DNA from: Longicatena caecimuris
Lineage (GTDB): Bacteria > Bacillota_I > Bacilli_A > Erysipelotrichales > Erysipelotrichaceae
Length of the DNA stretch: 64,000 nucleotides
Reading direction: 5' to 3'
Assembly (NCBI RefSeq): GCF_004341945.1
Contig: NZ_SMBP01000001.1
Span: 24,001 to 88,000, forward strand
Shown here: positions 32,744 through 42,645 of the stretch, one piece after another
Position numbering within the stretch: the stretch's first letter is position 1
Layout: each line of letters begins with the position of its first letter
The notes under the pieces: generated by a model
Told to the model about the DNA's origin: nothing
What the model saw: the letters and a program-made list of their open reading frames with translations, nothing else
Database searches by the model: none
Made by a program: the position numbers and the translations under genes

Positions 32744-33821
32744 GCGTTATTTCCTCCTTTGGCAAAGTAATAAAAAGACAAAATCCTTGTTCTGTTTGAA
32801 TGTTTAAAAAGCCATGCATGGTTTCCACGCGTTCGCGGATGTTTTTTAAACCAATCCCCGTATCTTGTTTTTTGATAGAAGTCCCATTGTCGGTTAAGAT
32901 AAGCTGATAAAACGTAGGTTGTTCTCGAAGAGTAACGGTAAAGACAGTTGCGTTGGAATGTTTCATGGTATTGTTCATACATTCTTTTACGATAGCTAAG
33001 ATATGATAAATCATTTCTTGTGACATGGAATGTGTTACATCATATACGAAGTTTCCCTTACAAAAGGTGAAATTTTGTATCAGTGTTTGTAGTGCCGCTT
33101 GAAGATCCAATGCATCATCATGGAGATTATGAACGCTGCTTCGTATACTGTCCATGCCGGTAGATATGGTTGAGCGAAGATTTGTTAATGGTTCTTGCAA
33201 CTCTTCTTGCGTAAAGATGGCTTGGATAGCGCCAATTTGTAACAAGGCACTGCTGAGAAGATGCCCCACATTGTCATGTATTTCACGAGCAATGCGATTG
33301 CGCTCATTTAAGGTGGCAATGCGTACTTCTTGTTCTTGTTGAATTAACAAATTTTTGTTTTTCTCACTTAAGATCATCGCTAGTTCACGTGATGTATCAC
33401 GCTGTTTTTTATAATCCTGTTCCAATTGCTGCTGCGAAAGTGTTTGTTGTTTTAATAACAAAGAAAATAGCATGGCTAATAACCATAATAAATCAAATCC
33501 AAGATAATGAAAATTCAAATGAAAGATCATGGGTAACAAATAGAGCGATACGCATGGAATGTTTAATTCTTTTTGTTTCCATAGCGGAGCATTATAAAAT
33601 AAAAGTGGGAGCGTATAAAAAAAAGCTCTATTCCATACAGTTAAAATCAAATAGCATAAACGTAATAAAGATGTCCATCTTTTATCTGAATATAAATAAG
33701 AGGTTGCCGCTAAAATGATAGCACAAAGAAGTGCTGTGGTTGTAGAAACATCAATCTCTTCAAATATGAGAAATAAAACAGATATAAAGAGTAGCAATAG
33801 ATCGTTTAATAAGATATTCAT
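32724..33821 (-). CDS. Sensor histidine kinase, HisKA_3 type (LnrJ-like)
   Basis: 365 aa. About five membrane helices fill residues 4-124, without a large extracellular domain, so the signal is probably sensed in the membrane. A coiled linker leads to the H box ERNRIAREIHDNVGHLL with His182. The ATP-binding domain has the N box IVKECMNNTMKHSNA and G boxes LTDNGTS and GIGLKNIRERVE. The short sensor with membrane-only input is typical of intramembrane-sensing kinases tied to drug exporters. Confidence 0.9.
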   Translation of the reverse strand: MNILLNDLLLLFISVLFLIFEEIDVSTTTALLCAIILAATSYLYSDKRWTSLLRLCYLILTVWNRAFFYTLPLLFYNAPLWKQKELNIPCVSLYLLPMIFHLNFHYLGFDLLWLLAMLFSLLLKQQTLSQQQLEQDYKKQRDTSRELAMILSEKNKNLLIQQEQEVRIATLNERNRIAREIHDNVGHLLSSALLQIGAIQAIFTQEELQEPLTNLRSTISTGMDSIRSSVHNLHDDALDLQAALQTLIQNFTFCKGNFVYDVTHSMSQEMIYHILAIVKECMNNTMKHSNATVFTVTLREQPTFYQLILTDNGTSIKKQDTGIGLKNIRERVETMHGFLNIQTEQGFCLFITLPKEEITHENINC

Positions 33822-33843
33822 GATGATCCTCCGATATACTATG

Positions 33844-33852
33844 ATTTTAGCA
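33844..33852 (-). promoter_or_regulatory. Extended -10 promoter for the two-component system
   Basis: On the minus strand TGCTAAAAT lies about 25 bp before the kinase ATG. Confidence 0.45.
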
Positions 33853-33972
33853 TGCTTTTTTATTAGTTACAAATGAAAATATGACATCTGTCATATGCGG
33901 TTGTGAAGATATACACTGTTTTTGCGCATGAAACTTTCGTATACTGTAGCTATGCAAAGGGAGGAATCACAT

Positions 33973-34905
33973 ATGATCATAGAAGTAAGAAACCTAGTAA
34001 AACGTTATAAGGATGTTATTGCGTTAGATCATTTTAATATGCAAGTAGAAGAAGGTGAAATTTTAGGGTTATTAGGCCCAAATGGCAGTGGTAAGACAAC
34101 AGCTATTAACTGCATGCTATCTTTGTTGAGTTTTGATAAAGGTGAGATTAAAATTTTTGATAAAGAAATGACACCGGATGCTTATGATAGTAAAAAAGAT
34201 ATTGGTATCATTCCGCAAAATGTAGCAGTTTTTCATGAATTAAATGTCCAGGATAATGTTGATTATTTCTGTGGACTATATATACGTGATAAAGCAAAAC
34301 GCAAAAAATTAGTTGATGAAGCGATTGCTTTTGTGGCGTTAGATGAATATCGTAAGTTTAAACCAGGAAAATTAAGTGGAGGATTATTACGGCGTTTGAA
34401 TATTGCTTGTGGTATTGCACATAAGCCAAAGCTGATCTTTATGGATGAGCCGACCGTAGCCGTAGATCCTCAAAGTCGTAATGCTATCTTAGAAGGAATA
34501 CGCCGCTTAAACAACGAAGGAGCGACAATCGTTTATACTTCTCATTATATGGAAGAGGTAGAAGAACTATGTAATCGTATCATCATTATGGATAAAGGCA
34601 AAATGATTGCCAGTGGCAGTAAGGAAGAATTAAAGGCGAATATCATGTTGAAAGAAAAAGTAGAAGTGGAACAGGTGACCATATCGCTAAGACAGATAGA
34701 AGAGATAAAGGGTATAGCAAATGTATACGATGTTTCTTATCATTCTCATACACTGCAGGTGAAATTTATGGAGGGTAAGCGGAATATGCTGAATCTGATG
34801 GATTATTTTGCTCAAGAGGATATCAGCTATGGAAAAGTTTATTCGCAAACACCAACGCTAAATGATGTTTTCCTGGAAATCACAGGCAAACAGTTGCGTG
34901 ATTAG
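33973..34905 (+). CDS. ABC transporter ATP-binding protein (LnrL-like)
   Basis: 310 aa. Walker A GPNGSGKTT (about residues 39-47), signature LSGGLLRRL (about 137; the usual GQ is replaced by GL), Walker B LIFMDEPTVAVDPQ and the switch His in TSHYMEE are in place. A 90-residue C-terminal extension is common in ABC-2 exporters of the DrrA/LnrL type. The ATG with GGAGG 8 bp upstream was chosen over starts that lack a ribosome site. The two downstream permease genes follow within 11 bp. Confidence 0.92.
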   Translation: MIIEVRNLVKRYKDVIALDHFNMQVEEGEILGLLGPNGSGKTTAINCMLSLLSFDKGEIKIFDKEMTPDAYDSKKDIGIIPQNVAVFHELNVQDNVDYFCGLYIRDKAKRKKLVDEAIAFVALDEYRKFKPGKLSGGLLRRLNIACGIAHKPKLIFMDEPTVAVDPQSRNAILEGIRRLNNEGATIVYTSHYMEEVEELCNRIIIMDKGKMIASGSKEELKANIMLKEKVEVEQVTISLRQIEEIKGIANVYDVSYHSHTLQVKFMEGKRNMLNLMDYFAQEDISYGKVYSQTPTLNDVFLEITGKQLRD

Positions 34906-34916
34906 GAGGGAAGCTT

Positions 34917-36053
34917 ATGTTGCATATCTTAAAATACCGGGCAAAGTGTATGTTCATGAATCGGCCTTTGATGTTTTGGACATTGCTTTTTCCACTTATC
35001 TTGACAACGCTATTTGGAGCGGTGTTGCGTCATGCATATGACCTAACAACATTTGAAACAATTTCCATTGCGATGATTGATAATACTGCTTATCAAAAGA
35101 ATACCACCTTGCAAAAGACACTCAAATCCTTACGAATGGAAGATACACCAATGTTTAAGGTGCAGGAAGTCTCAACAAAAAAAGGAAAACAATTACTGCA
35201 AAAGGGCGATGTAGACGCGATGATCACGATTGGTGATGAAACAACCATCTTAGTTAAAGAAACCGGAATCAAACAGACGATGACACAAAATTTCTTTGAT
35301 GAATATACCCAAAATGAACATATGGCCATGCAGCTGTTAGCAGCCGGCAGTACCCCAGAACAACTTATGCAGACGTTTACCAATACGCATGATTTTATCA
35401 AAACAAACAATGAGGAAAATACGAATCTATCCTGTATCTTCTTTTATACTTTATTAGCGATGAATGCATTATTTGGAGGCTATTGGGCAATTAATTCCAT
35501 GTATTCCTTGCAGGCAAATCAAAGCACTACGGCTGCTCGTATAGCAATAGCACCAACACATAAAGGATTAAATTTGTTTATTGATCTCTTTTTAAACATT
35601 GTCTTTCAAATGACCATTCTAAGCATCGTTTTCTTCTATATGTATACGATCTTACAAGTGGATTTTGGTAACCAATTAGGTTTTGTTGTCTTGGCCATCT
35701 TTATGGGTGTTCTTGCCGGCAATGGTTTAGGACTGTTAATTGGAATTTTATTACCTCAAAAAGATATAGGAACCAAAACCGGTGTTTTGACCTCTATTAC
35801 TATGTTGGGAAGTTTTCTGGCAGGTATGATGATGGTTCAGATGAAATATCTGGTTCAGGTACATGCTCCTATCTTGGCATATATTAATCCTGTTAACATG
35901 GTTACGGATGCCTTATATTCGTTATATTATTATGGAGTAGGTGAACGCTATTATCTGAATCTGTTTTCTTTATTGATATTCTCTCTGTTATGTTATCTCA
36001 TCTGTTATCGTTCTTTGCGTAAAACACGCTATCAGAGTTTGGGGGTGCAGTAA
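34917..36053 (+). CDS. ABC-2 type transporter permease (LnrM-like)
   Basis: 378 aa. One N-terminal helix (about 20-38), a large extracellular region (about 45-165), then five helices; this 1+5 plan is the ABC-2 membrane family of antibiotic exporters. The motif NGLGLLIGILLPQKDIGTKTG and the C-terminal PVNMVTDALYSLYYYG are typical. The protein starts with ATG after AGGAGG and ends one base before the next ATG. Confidence 0.88.
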   Translation: MLHILKYRAKCMFMNRPLMFWTLLFPLILTTLFGAVLRHAYDLTTFETISIAMIDNTAYQKNTTLQKTLKSLRMEDTPMFKVQEVSTKKGKQLLQKGDVDAMITIGDETTILVKETGIKQTMTQNFFDEYTQNEHMAMQLLAAGSTPEQLMQTFTNTHDFIKTNNEENTNLSCIFFYTLLAMNALFGGYWAINSMYSLQANQSTTAARIAIAPTHKGLNLFIDLFLNIVFQMTILSIVFFYMYTILQVDFGNQLGFVVLAIFMGVLAGNGLGLLIGILLPQKDIGTKTGVLTSITMLGSFLAGMMMVQMKYLVQVHAPILAYINPVNMVTDALYSLYYYGVGERYYLNLFSLLIFSLLCYLICYRSLRKTRYQSLGVQ

Positions 36054-37259
36054 ATGAATATCGTGAAATTATACTTCAAAATCGTTTATGATAAAAAAAC
36101 AAGCATTTTGACGTATCTGGTTATCTTTACGGTTGTTTTTGGTTTGTTTACAGCCTATATGCAAACGAATAATAGTATGCCAGACGCTTATGAGAGTGTG
36201 AAAACGAACATTGCCTTCATTGATCATGATCAATCTGCTGAAAGTGCCCTACTAAAGGAGTATCTGCATGAGAAGACAGAAATAAAGCAGGTAGGCAGCA
36301 GCACTTCTGAAATACAAGATGCTTTGTTTTATGATGAGGTAGATACGGTTGTGCAGGTGCCCAAGGGATTTGGTCATGCTTTTCGCAAAGGGAAAGAGAA
36401 TTTGCTAGATGTTGCACAACGGCCTGACAGTGCGCAGGGAATGATGTTAAAACAACAGATGAATGCTTATTTGCAACGGGTGTACACATATCAAGCACAG
36501 TTTCCGAATGAAACCTTAACACAAATAAAACAACGCGCAGATGCAGATTTAAAAGTCAAAAGTAAAATGCAACTATCGAGTGGTGAACGCATAAATATGA
36601 ATGTGGTCACAAGAGGCATGTACTTTAATTATATGTCTTATGTGTTATTGGCTATCATATTAATGGTTGTTGGTTTAACCATGCATAGTGTATATCGTTC
36701 AGAAATCTTGAAACGAAACAGTGTATCACCTACTTCCAGTTTGCATATGAATTCCTTTTTAGTGTTATCGAATATTTTGTTTGGTATTATAATATGGCTT
36801 ATCATGATCGTTGTTATCTTTATCTTTAATGGAGATGTCATGATGAATACTAGTGGTATGTTATTGTTACTGAACTCATTACTATTTGCTATTATGACGG
36901 TAACATTAGCATTTATGTTTTCAGCGCTCACATGTACCGTGCGCTATGTGGAAGATGTGATGAATGGCATTAGCAATGTTGTATCGTTAGGGTTCAGTTT
37001 CCTAGGAGGAGCTTTTGTGCCCCAGCATTTGATTCCTAGTGGCATTCTCACGTTTGCGAAGCTATTACCTTCGTATTGGTATGTGAACTTAAATGATGCT
37101 TTAACTTCGCAAATGCAGGTGGATACAGGGACATGGACGAAAGTGTGGCAGACATATGGTGTCTTATCATTATTTGCTGTTACTTTCTTCCTAATTGGTC
37201 TTGTCATCATGCGTAAACATCGATCACAAGATGAGTTTGTTGATAATAATAAAGCATAA
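36054..37259 (+). CDS. ABC-2 type transporter permease (LnrN-like)
   Basis: 401 aa, the second permease, with the same 1+5 helix plan: helix at about 20-36, extracellular part to about 190, then five helices. LGGAFVPQHLIPSGILTFAKLLPSYWYVNLNDAL near residue 325-355 is the conserved ABC-2 block. Together with the ATPase and the other permease it should make a heterodimeric exporter, by analogy with linearmycin/lipid-drug export in B. subtilis; the actual cargo is not visible in the sequence. Confidence 0.88.
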   Translation: MNIVKLYFKIVYDKKTSILTYLVIFTVVFGLFTAYMQTNNSMPDAYESVKTNIAFIDHDQSAESALLKEYLHEKTEIKQVGSSTSEIQDALFYDEVDTVVQVPKGFGHAFRKGKENLLDVAQRPDSAQGMMLKQQMNAYLQRVYTYQAQFPNETLTQIKQRADADLKVKSKMQLSSGERINMNVVTRGMYFNYMSYVLLAIILMVVGLTMHSVYRSEILKRNSVSPTSSLHMNSFLVLSNILFGIIIWLIMIVVIFIFNGDVMMNTSGMLLLLNSLLFAIMTVTLAFMFSALTCTVRYVEDVMNGISNVVSLGFSFLGGAFVPQHLIPSGILTFAKLLPSYWYVNLNDALTSQMQVDTGTWTKVWQTYGVLSLFAVTFFLIGLVIMRKHRSQDEFVDNNKA

Positions 37260-37264
37260 ATGAG

Positions 37265-37297
37265 AAAACAGCCGTTGTAACAAGACACGGCTGTTTT
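37265..37297 (+). terminator. Terminator of the ABC-2 exporter operon
   Basis: AAAACAGCCG and CGGCTGTTTT form a 10-bp stem. Confidence 0.7.
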
Positions 37298-37391
37298 CCA
37301 TTCATCGTAAATCATATTATTTAAGAATCTAGATAAAGAAGAGCGATGAGAAGTATTTGAAATCAAGAGTAAAAACAAGAAACCTTTCAGT

Positions 37392-39758
37392 TTATTTACC
37401 TATATTGATGATGCGTTGTTTTAATTTGAAGTAATGGGAGAAGCGAAAGAAGAAATCCATAACAAATGGGATTGCGGCAATACCGCCGATTGTACAAAGG
37501 AATGGCAGATAGTCTAAGCGAACCAAGGAGAATAGGCTAGGGAAGAAGACAATGCCAAGGATAAAGAAGATGGACATTGAGGTAAAGATGATAAAACGTT
37601 TTCGTGTAAATGGAATACAGACACGATATAATACGATAATGCCATTTGCTCCCGTTAACAACACACACATCGTTGACATCTCATCTGGTGTAAGCGGCAT
37701 GAGTAAAGATAGGATATTAACATAAATGATACTTAAGACAACACATAAAGCTCCTGGCAATGCGCGTCCTAAGACATTCAATAAAAAGTTACCTTTCACT
37801 TTGGCATGATTGGCTTCTAAAGCTAAGAAGAAAGAAGGGATCCCAATCGTCAAAGAAGAAATTAAGGTCAGTTGAATTGGTTCAAATGGATAACGTTGGA
37901 TAAAGAACAGTGTCAGAATACTGAGGATGGTTGAAAAGGTCGTTTTTACTAGAAATAAGGATGCTGCACGTTGTATATTGTTAATGACACGTCTTCCTTC
38001 ATCAACGATCACGGGCATATTAGCAAAATTATTATCAAGCAGAACAAGGTTGGCTATGTTTTTTGCTGCCTCACTACCTTGTGCTACGGAAATGCTACAG
38101 TCAGCTTCTTTTAACGCCATAACATCATTCACACCATCACCAATCATGGCAGTAACATGTCCTTGCTCTTTTAAAGCTTTGATCATCAGCTTTTTCTGCA
38201 TCGGACTAACGCGTCCAAAAACCGTGTATGTTTTTACCGCATCAAATATCTCCTCATCCGACAAGGTAGATACATCAATATATTTATCATAGTTTTTTAA
38301 ATGTGCCTTATGAGCAATTTCGTGAACAGTGCGCGGATCATCACCGCTGATAATCTTTACATCAACACCTTGTGAAAGAAAATAATCCAAAGTTTTTGGT
38401 GCTTCTTCACGAATCGGATCACTCAAGATAAGCAGTGCTATAATCGTATTATTTTTATCAATACGTTCTTCTTCAATGGCAACATCACTATGTGCCAACA
38501 CTAAGACACGATTACCTAAACTTGCCTGTTCGGCTATTTCTTTTTGTAATGCAGCGTTTTGGTTTCCATTGACAAATTCATAGGCACCTAACACATATGT
38601 GCCATTTTCTTTAAATGTGACAGCACTCAGCTTACGTGCACTGGAAAAAGATAATTTTTCAATACATGTAAAGGTGTTACTTTTCCCTTTGATATATTTG
38701 CGAATTGCCATAGCAGTTGAATTGTCATCGTCTAAAACTTCCATCATATTTGCTAAAATATCTTCCGCAGCATAGGGATGCTTCGCATAGGGAATGATAG
38801 ATTCTACGCGCATGTTACCCTCTGTAATGGTGCCAGTTTTGTCTAAACATAAGGTATCAACGCGAGCCAGTGTTTCTATGCAATACAATTCTTGTACTAA
38901 GGTCTTACGTTTTGCTAGATTTATAGAGCCAACAGCTAGGGCAACACTTGTCAAAAGTACTAAACCTTCTGGAATCATTCCTAATAATGCTGCCACAGTA
39001 GAAACAACGGCATCTGCAAACGGAGTTTTTGTGATAAACAATTGTTTGCTAAACAATAATATACCGATGGGGATAATGGCGATACCAATCGTTTTGATGA
39101 TAAAGTTAATTGAATCACGAAGCTGCGATTTATGCTTTTTAAATGTCTTAGCATCTGCCATGATGGTTTGCGCATAATTGTCTTTGCCTACATGGTGTAT
39201 TTGTACCTTTGCATTTCCACTAACGACAAAGCTTCCTGAATATAAGGAATCTCCAACATTCTTAAGGATAATATCTGATTCTCCGGTCACTAAGGATTCA
39301 TTTACCTCTAATTTGCCTTCACGAATGATAGCATCCGCACACACTTGTGATCCAGTATGTAAATAGGTAATATCATCAAGCACCAGATCGTCCATATGCA
39401 ATTCCTTCAATTCACCATCACGTAAAACACGAATATACGGTTGTGTGATTAAAGAAAGTTTATCCAAAACACGCTTGGCACGAATTTCTTGTAGAATCCC
39501 AATGACTAAATTAGAGAGAACTACACCGAGAAATAACAAATTTTTATAAGAACCGATGAAAATGATCATTCCGGCAAGTATCGCATTGATGAGATTGAAG
39601 AGGGTAAACAGGTTATCCTTAAAGATTTCCTGATAACTTTTAGTGATACGATCATTTTGTACATTTACATACCCTGCTGCAACACGTTTAGCAACTTGCT
39701 CATGAGAAAGACCATGTTGTAAATCGACGGTTTCTTCTGCATGCTTTACTTCTGTCAT
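37392..39758 (-). CDS. Cation-transporting P-type ATPase (CtpE-like)
   Basis: 788 aa. The actuator motif TGES is at 158-161, the phosphorylated Asp is Asp306 in DKTGT, MIPEGL (261-266) is the fourth-helix motif and GDGVNDVMALKEAD the hinge near residue 550. Eight to ten membrane helices are present. There is no N-terminal metal-binding domain and no CPC, so it is not a heavy-metal P1B pump. The PEGL motif and overall shape resemble the CtpE-type calcium pumps of Actinobacteria/Firmicutes; Ca2+ as the substrate is inference. Monocistronic. Confidence 0.85.
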   Translation of the reverse strand: MTEVKHAEETVDLQHGLSHEQVAKRVAAGYVNVQNDRITKSYQEIFKDNLFTLFNLINAILAGMIIFIGSYKNLLFLGVVLSNLVIGILQEIRAKRVLDKLSLITQPYIRVLRDGELKELHMDDLVLDDITYLHTGSQVCADAIIREGKLEVNESLVTGESDIILKNVGDSLYSGSFVVSGNAKVQIHHVGKDNYAQTIMADAKTFKKHKSQLRDSINFIIKTIGIAIIPIGILLFSKQLFITKTPFADAVVSTVAALLGMIPEGLVLLTSVALAVGSINLAKRKTLVQELYCIETLARVDTLCLDKTGTITEGNMRVESIIPYAKHPYAAEDILANMMEVLDDDNSTAMAIRKYIKGKSNTFTCIEKLSFSSARKLSAVTFKENGTYVLGAYEFVNGNQNAALQKEIAEQASLGNRVLVLAHSDVAIEEERIDKNNTIIALLILSDPIREEAPKTLDYFLSQGVDVKIISGDDPRTVHEIAHKAHLKNYDKYIDVSTLSDEEIFDAVKTYTVFGRVSPMQKKLMIKALKEQGHVTAMIGDGVNDVMALKEADCSISVAQGSEAAKNIANLVLLDNNFANMPVIVDEGRRVINNIQRAASLFLVKTTFSTILSILTLFFIQRYPFEPIQLTLISSLTIGIPSFFLALEANHAKVKGNFLLNVLGRALPGALCVVLSIIYVNILSLLMPLTPDEMSTMCVLLTGANGIIVLYRVCIPFTRKRFIIFTSMSIFFILGIVFFPSLFSLVRLDYLPFLCTIGGIAAIPFVMDFFFRFSHYFKLKQRIINIGK

Positions 39759-39779
39759 GCAATCACCTCGCTTATCATT

Positions 39780-39788
39780 ATTATAACA
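39780..39788 (-). promoter_or_regulatory. Extended -10 promoter for the P-type ATPase
   Basis: On the minus strand TGTTATAAT, about 22 bp before the ATG. Confidence 0.55.
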
Positions 39789-39924
39789 AACTTCTTTTTA
39801 AAATACTCTTACGCTTTCGTAATTTTACCCGAACTTTTCATTAAGAAATCTAAAGAATAGCAAAATAAGACCATTCATATCAGTTTGTACATGCTTTTAA
39901 GACTTGTTGGGAAGGGGAAAAGCA

Positions 39925-39933
39925 TGCTATACT
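39925..39933 (+). promoter_or_regulatory. Extended -10 promoter for the ABC-F gene
   Basis: TGCTATACT, about 50 bp before the ATG. Confidence 0.45.
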
Positions 39934-39981
39934 AATCAAGCAAAAGATGTTATAGAAAGTAATGAATAATGGAGGAATGGT

Positions 39982-41535
39982 ATGAGTATTGTGAATGTAT
40001 CCCATGTATCTCATAGCTTTGGCGGGCGACAAATTTTAGAGGATGTATCATTTCGTTTGTTGAATGGAGAACATGTTGGATTAATTGGGGCAAATGGCGA
40101 AGGAAAATCAACCTTTTTGAATATCTTAACAGGCAAGCTAGTTCCTGAAGAGGGAACAGTAGAATGGTGCAATCGTATTACCGTAGGCTATTTGGATCAA
40201 CATACGGTTTTAACAAAAGGGAAGAGCATACAGAATGTTTTACAGGATGCCTTTGCACATTTGTTTGATTTAGAGCAGGAAATGATGAACCTGTATGAAA
40301 AAATGAGCGATTGCAGCGATACAGAAATGGAAGCATATATGCAAGAAGTCGGTGAACTACAGGATATTTTAGAACATAGCGGTTTTTATATGATAGATAC
40401 GAAGATTAATGAGGTTGCTCAAGGTCTGGGGTTAATGGATATCGGCTTAGAAAAAGATGTATCCATGTTATCTGGTGGTCAACGTTCTAAAGTCTTATTA
40501 TGCAAATTATTGCTAGAAAATCCGATGATTCTAATTTTAGATGAACCAACCAATTATTTGGATGAAAATCACATACAATGGTTAACCAATTTTCTTTGCA
40601 ATTATGAAAATGCCTTTATTTTAGTTTCTCATGATATACCATTCTTGAATCAGGTTGTCAATATTATCTATCATGTCGAAAATTGCGTTTTAACACGATA
40701 TGTGGGGGATTATGACTATTTCCTTGAACAACATGCCTTAAAAAAACGGCAATTAGAAGCTGCTTATCGCAAGCAGCAAAAAGAAATTGAAGATCTTGAA
40801 GATTTCATTGCACGCAATAAAGCCAGAGTAGCAACTAGAAATATGGCACATTCGCGCCAGAAGAAATTAGATAAGATGGATATTATCACAAAGCCAAAAG
40901 AAAAGGTAAAACCGGTATTTGGTTTTCAACCATCACGTACCACTGGACGAATCGTTTTTGAAACAAATGCGTTGGTTATCGGTTATGGGGAACCATTATG
41001 TCGTCCGTTGCATCTAAACTTTGAACGTAATAAAAAAATCGCAATCAAGGGAGTCAATGGATTAGGCAAAACGACATTGTTAAAAACTTTATTAGGGTTA
41101 CTACCGCCAGTATCAGGGAATGTAGAAGTAGATCCATTTGCGGAAATTGGCTTTTTTGAGCAGGAAGAAGTCGCTACAGGTATCAGTGCATTGGACTATT
41201 TTTGGCAAGAATATCCGGCATATACAAATGGAGAAGTACGTGCTGCTTTAGCTAAATGTGGTTTAACGACAGATCATATCGAATCTGGTATGTGTGTGTT
41301 AAGCGGTGGTGAACAAGCAAAGGTACGTCTGTGTATATTGATGAATCGTCCTTGTAATGTTTTGGTACTTGATGAGCCGACCAATCATTTGGATGTTGAT
41401 GCAAAGGAAGAATTAAAACGTGCGTTAAAGGAATATCATCAAAGTGTTTTATTAGTTTCTCATGATCCAGATTTTTACGAAGATCTGGTAGATGAAGTTT
41501 GGAATTTGGAAGATTGGACAACGAAAATATTATAG
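39982..41535 (+). CDS. ABC-F family ATPase
   Basis: 517 aa, two ABC domains and no membrane segment. Walker A sites are GANGEGKST (about residue 37) and GVNGLGKTT (about 355); signatures are LSGGQRSK and LSGGEQAK; Walker B sites are LILDEPTNYLD and LVLDEPTNHLD. The linker between the domains is the basic, helical P-site tRNA-interaction region (about 245-310, with KKRQLEAAYRKQQKEIEDLEDFI). ABC-F proteins act on the ribosome in translation or antibiotic protection. The length is close to YkpA/YbiT types; resistance versus housekeeping role cannot be decided here. Confidence 0.9.
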   Translation: MSIVNVSHVSHSFGGRQILEDVSFRLLNGEHVGLIGANGEGKSTFLNILTGKLVPEEGTVEWCNRITVGYLDQHTVLTKGKSIQNVLQDAFAHLFDLEQEMMNLYEKMSDCSDTEMEAYMQEVGELQDILEHSGFYMIDTKINEVAQGLGLMDIGLEKDVSMLSGGQRSKVLLCKLLLENPMILILDEPTNYLDENHIQWLTNFLCNYENAFILVSHDIPFLNQVVNIIYHVENCVLTRYVGDYDYFLEQHALKKRQLEAAYRKQQKEIEDLEDFIARNKARVATRNMAHSRQKKLDKMDIITKPKEKVKPVFGFQPSRTTGRIVFETNALVIGYGEPLCRPLHLNFERNKKIAIKGVNGLGKTTLLKTLLGLLPPVSGNVEVDPFAEIGFFEQEEVATGISALDYFWQEYPAYTNGEVRAALAKCGLTTDHIESGMCVLSGGEQAKVRLCILMNRPCNVLVLDEPTNHLDVDAKEELKRALKEYHQSVLLVSHDPDFYEDLVDEVWNLEDWTTKIL

Positions 41536-41605
41536 ATCATGGAAGTGACTTATTTGATGATGCAGCTTTAGATGGAAGCATGAAAATATATGAAAGAGGG
41601 ATAAC

Positions 41606-42472
41606 ATGAGTGTTGATGTATGTTTGAAACAAAAAGGATTTTTCAAAAAGGCAATTTCATTATCAGATATTACGAATGGACAGTTTGCTTATGGTACTTC
41701 GGAAAGTTGGATATTAGTTCCTGATAAAATATCAAATGATATGATCTTATATGATCCAAAGCATATTGCCAGAGGTATTTCTCTTGTTTGGGATGAAAAG
41801 GATAGCGCTTGCCTAAGATTAAGTCTGTTGCTACCTACTTCGCGCGAAGAAGTGGATATGTTTTATGATATCATTGCGCGTATTGCAAAGCTTTGGAAAT
41901 TAAAAAAATATGAGCAGGATGGTGTTGAACAGAAAATTAGTGATCTTGCTGATATGAGAGAAAATATTAAGATTTTTTCCAATGAGTGCCTGCGTGATTT
42001 TTTAGCTAAGCATACGGATGGCTGTTTCTTTAGCGCCTTACATCCAATATATTATGATGAACAAGATTTGGAAGAGATGCAAATCAATTTTGCTGCTTTT
42101 CTGCATCATCGCCAAAGCAGAGATTTATATTATGCTAGACCACATATTTATCAGAAAACAGATGGCGGCTATTTGGGTGTTTATACATTAACAAACGATG
42201 TAGATTCCATTCTTCCTTTAGAACCGATTGTTCCCTTTCATATGCGTGATGCAGAAACCAATGAGGAATTAGAAGTACATGAATGGTATTTATCCATGTA
42301 TCATTATGAAGAAGAACGTTTTATGGGACAGCTTCCTTATGAAACAGCTGTTAAAGTACTTCAATTAGAAGAACAGGAACGCTATGATGCCAAGACGAGA
42401 GTGTTGTATGGCAAATCAGCTGAAGAAATGCAATCCCTTATTGATGCCTATGGTATTGCTATGAAAAGATAG
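41606..42472 (+). CDS. Hypothetical protein, 288 aa (possibly DUF4299)
   Basis: Soluble, acidic protein without a recognised catalytic motif. It starts MSVDVCLKQKGFFKKAIS and has a mid-region LRLSLLLPTSREEVDMFYDIIARIAKLW. The size and N-terminal pattern recall DUF4299 proteins, but I am not certain. Its C-terminal half is rich in Tyr, Glu and His. The gene follows the ABC-F gene by 70 bp with AAGAGGG before the ATG and is closed by a terminator, so it may be the second gene of that operon. Confidence 0.6.
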   Translation: MSVDVCLKQKGFFKKAISLSDITNGQFAYGTSESWILVPDKISNDMILYDPKHIARGISLVWDEKDSACLRLSLLLPTSREEVDMFYDIIARIAKLWKLKKYEQDGVEQKISDLADMRENIKIFSNECLRDFLAKHTDGCFFSALHPIYYDEQDLEEMQINFAAFLHHRQSRDLYYARPHIYQKTDGGYLGVYTLTNDVDSILPLEPIVPFHMRDAETNEELEVHEWYLSMYHYEEERFMGQLPYETAVKVLQLEEQERYDAKTRVLYGKSAEEMQSLIDAYGIAMKR

Positions 42473-42480
42473 TTACATTT

Positions 42481-42522
42481 AAAAAGTGGTATTTGAGAAG
42501 TTTGTACAAATATCACTTTTTT
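42481..42522 (+). terminator. Terminator
   Basis: AAAAAGTGGTATTTG pairs with CAAATATCACTTTTT (one mismatch) around an 11-nt loop, ending in T's. Confidence 0.8.
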
Positions 42523-42612
42523 GACTTAAAAGTTTCGGAATGCTCAACATCATTTTCTTGTACTATCTCATGGGAAAAAGTAAAAGGTATGAGGTTTTAT
42601 GAGAAAGTTATT

Positions 42613-42645
42613 AAAAAAAACGAAACCGTGAAAAGGCTCGTTTTA
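42613..42645 (-). terminator. plsY terminator
   Basis: On the minus strand AAAACGAGCC pairs imperfectly with GGTTTCGTTTT and ends in a run of T; its 5' arm overlaps the plsY stop. Confidence 0.65.
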
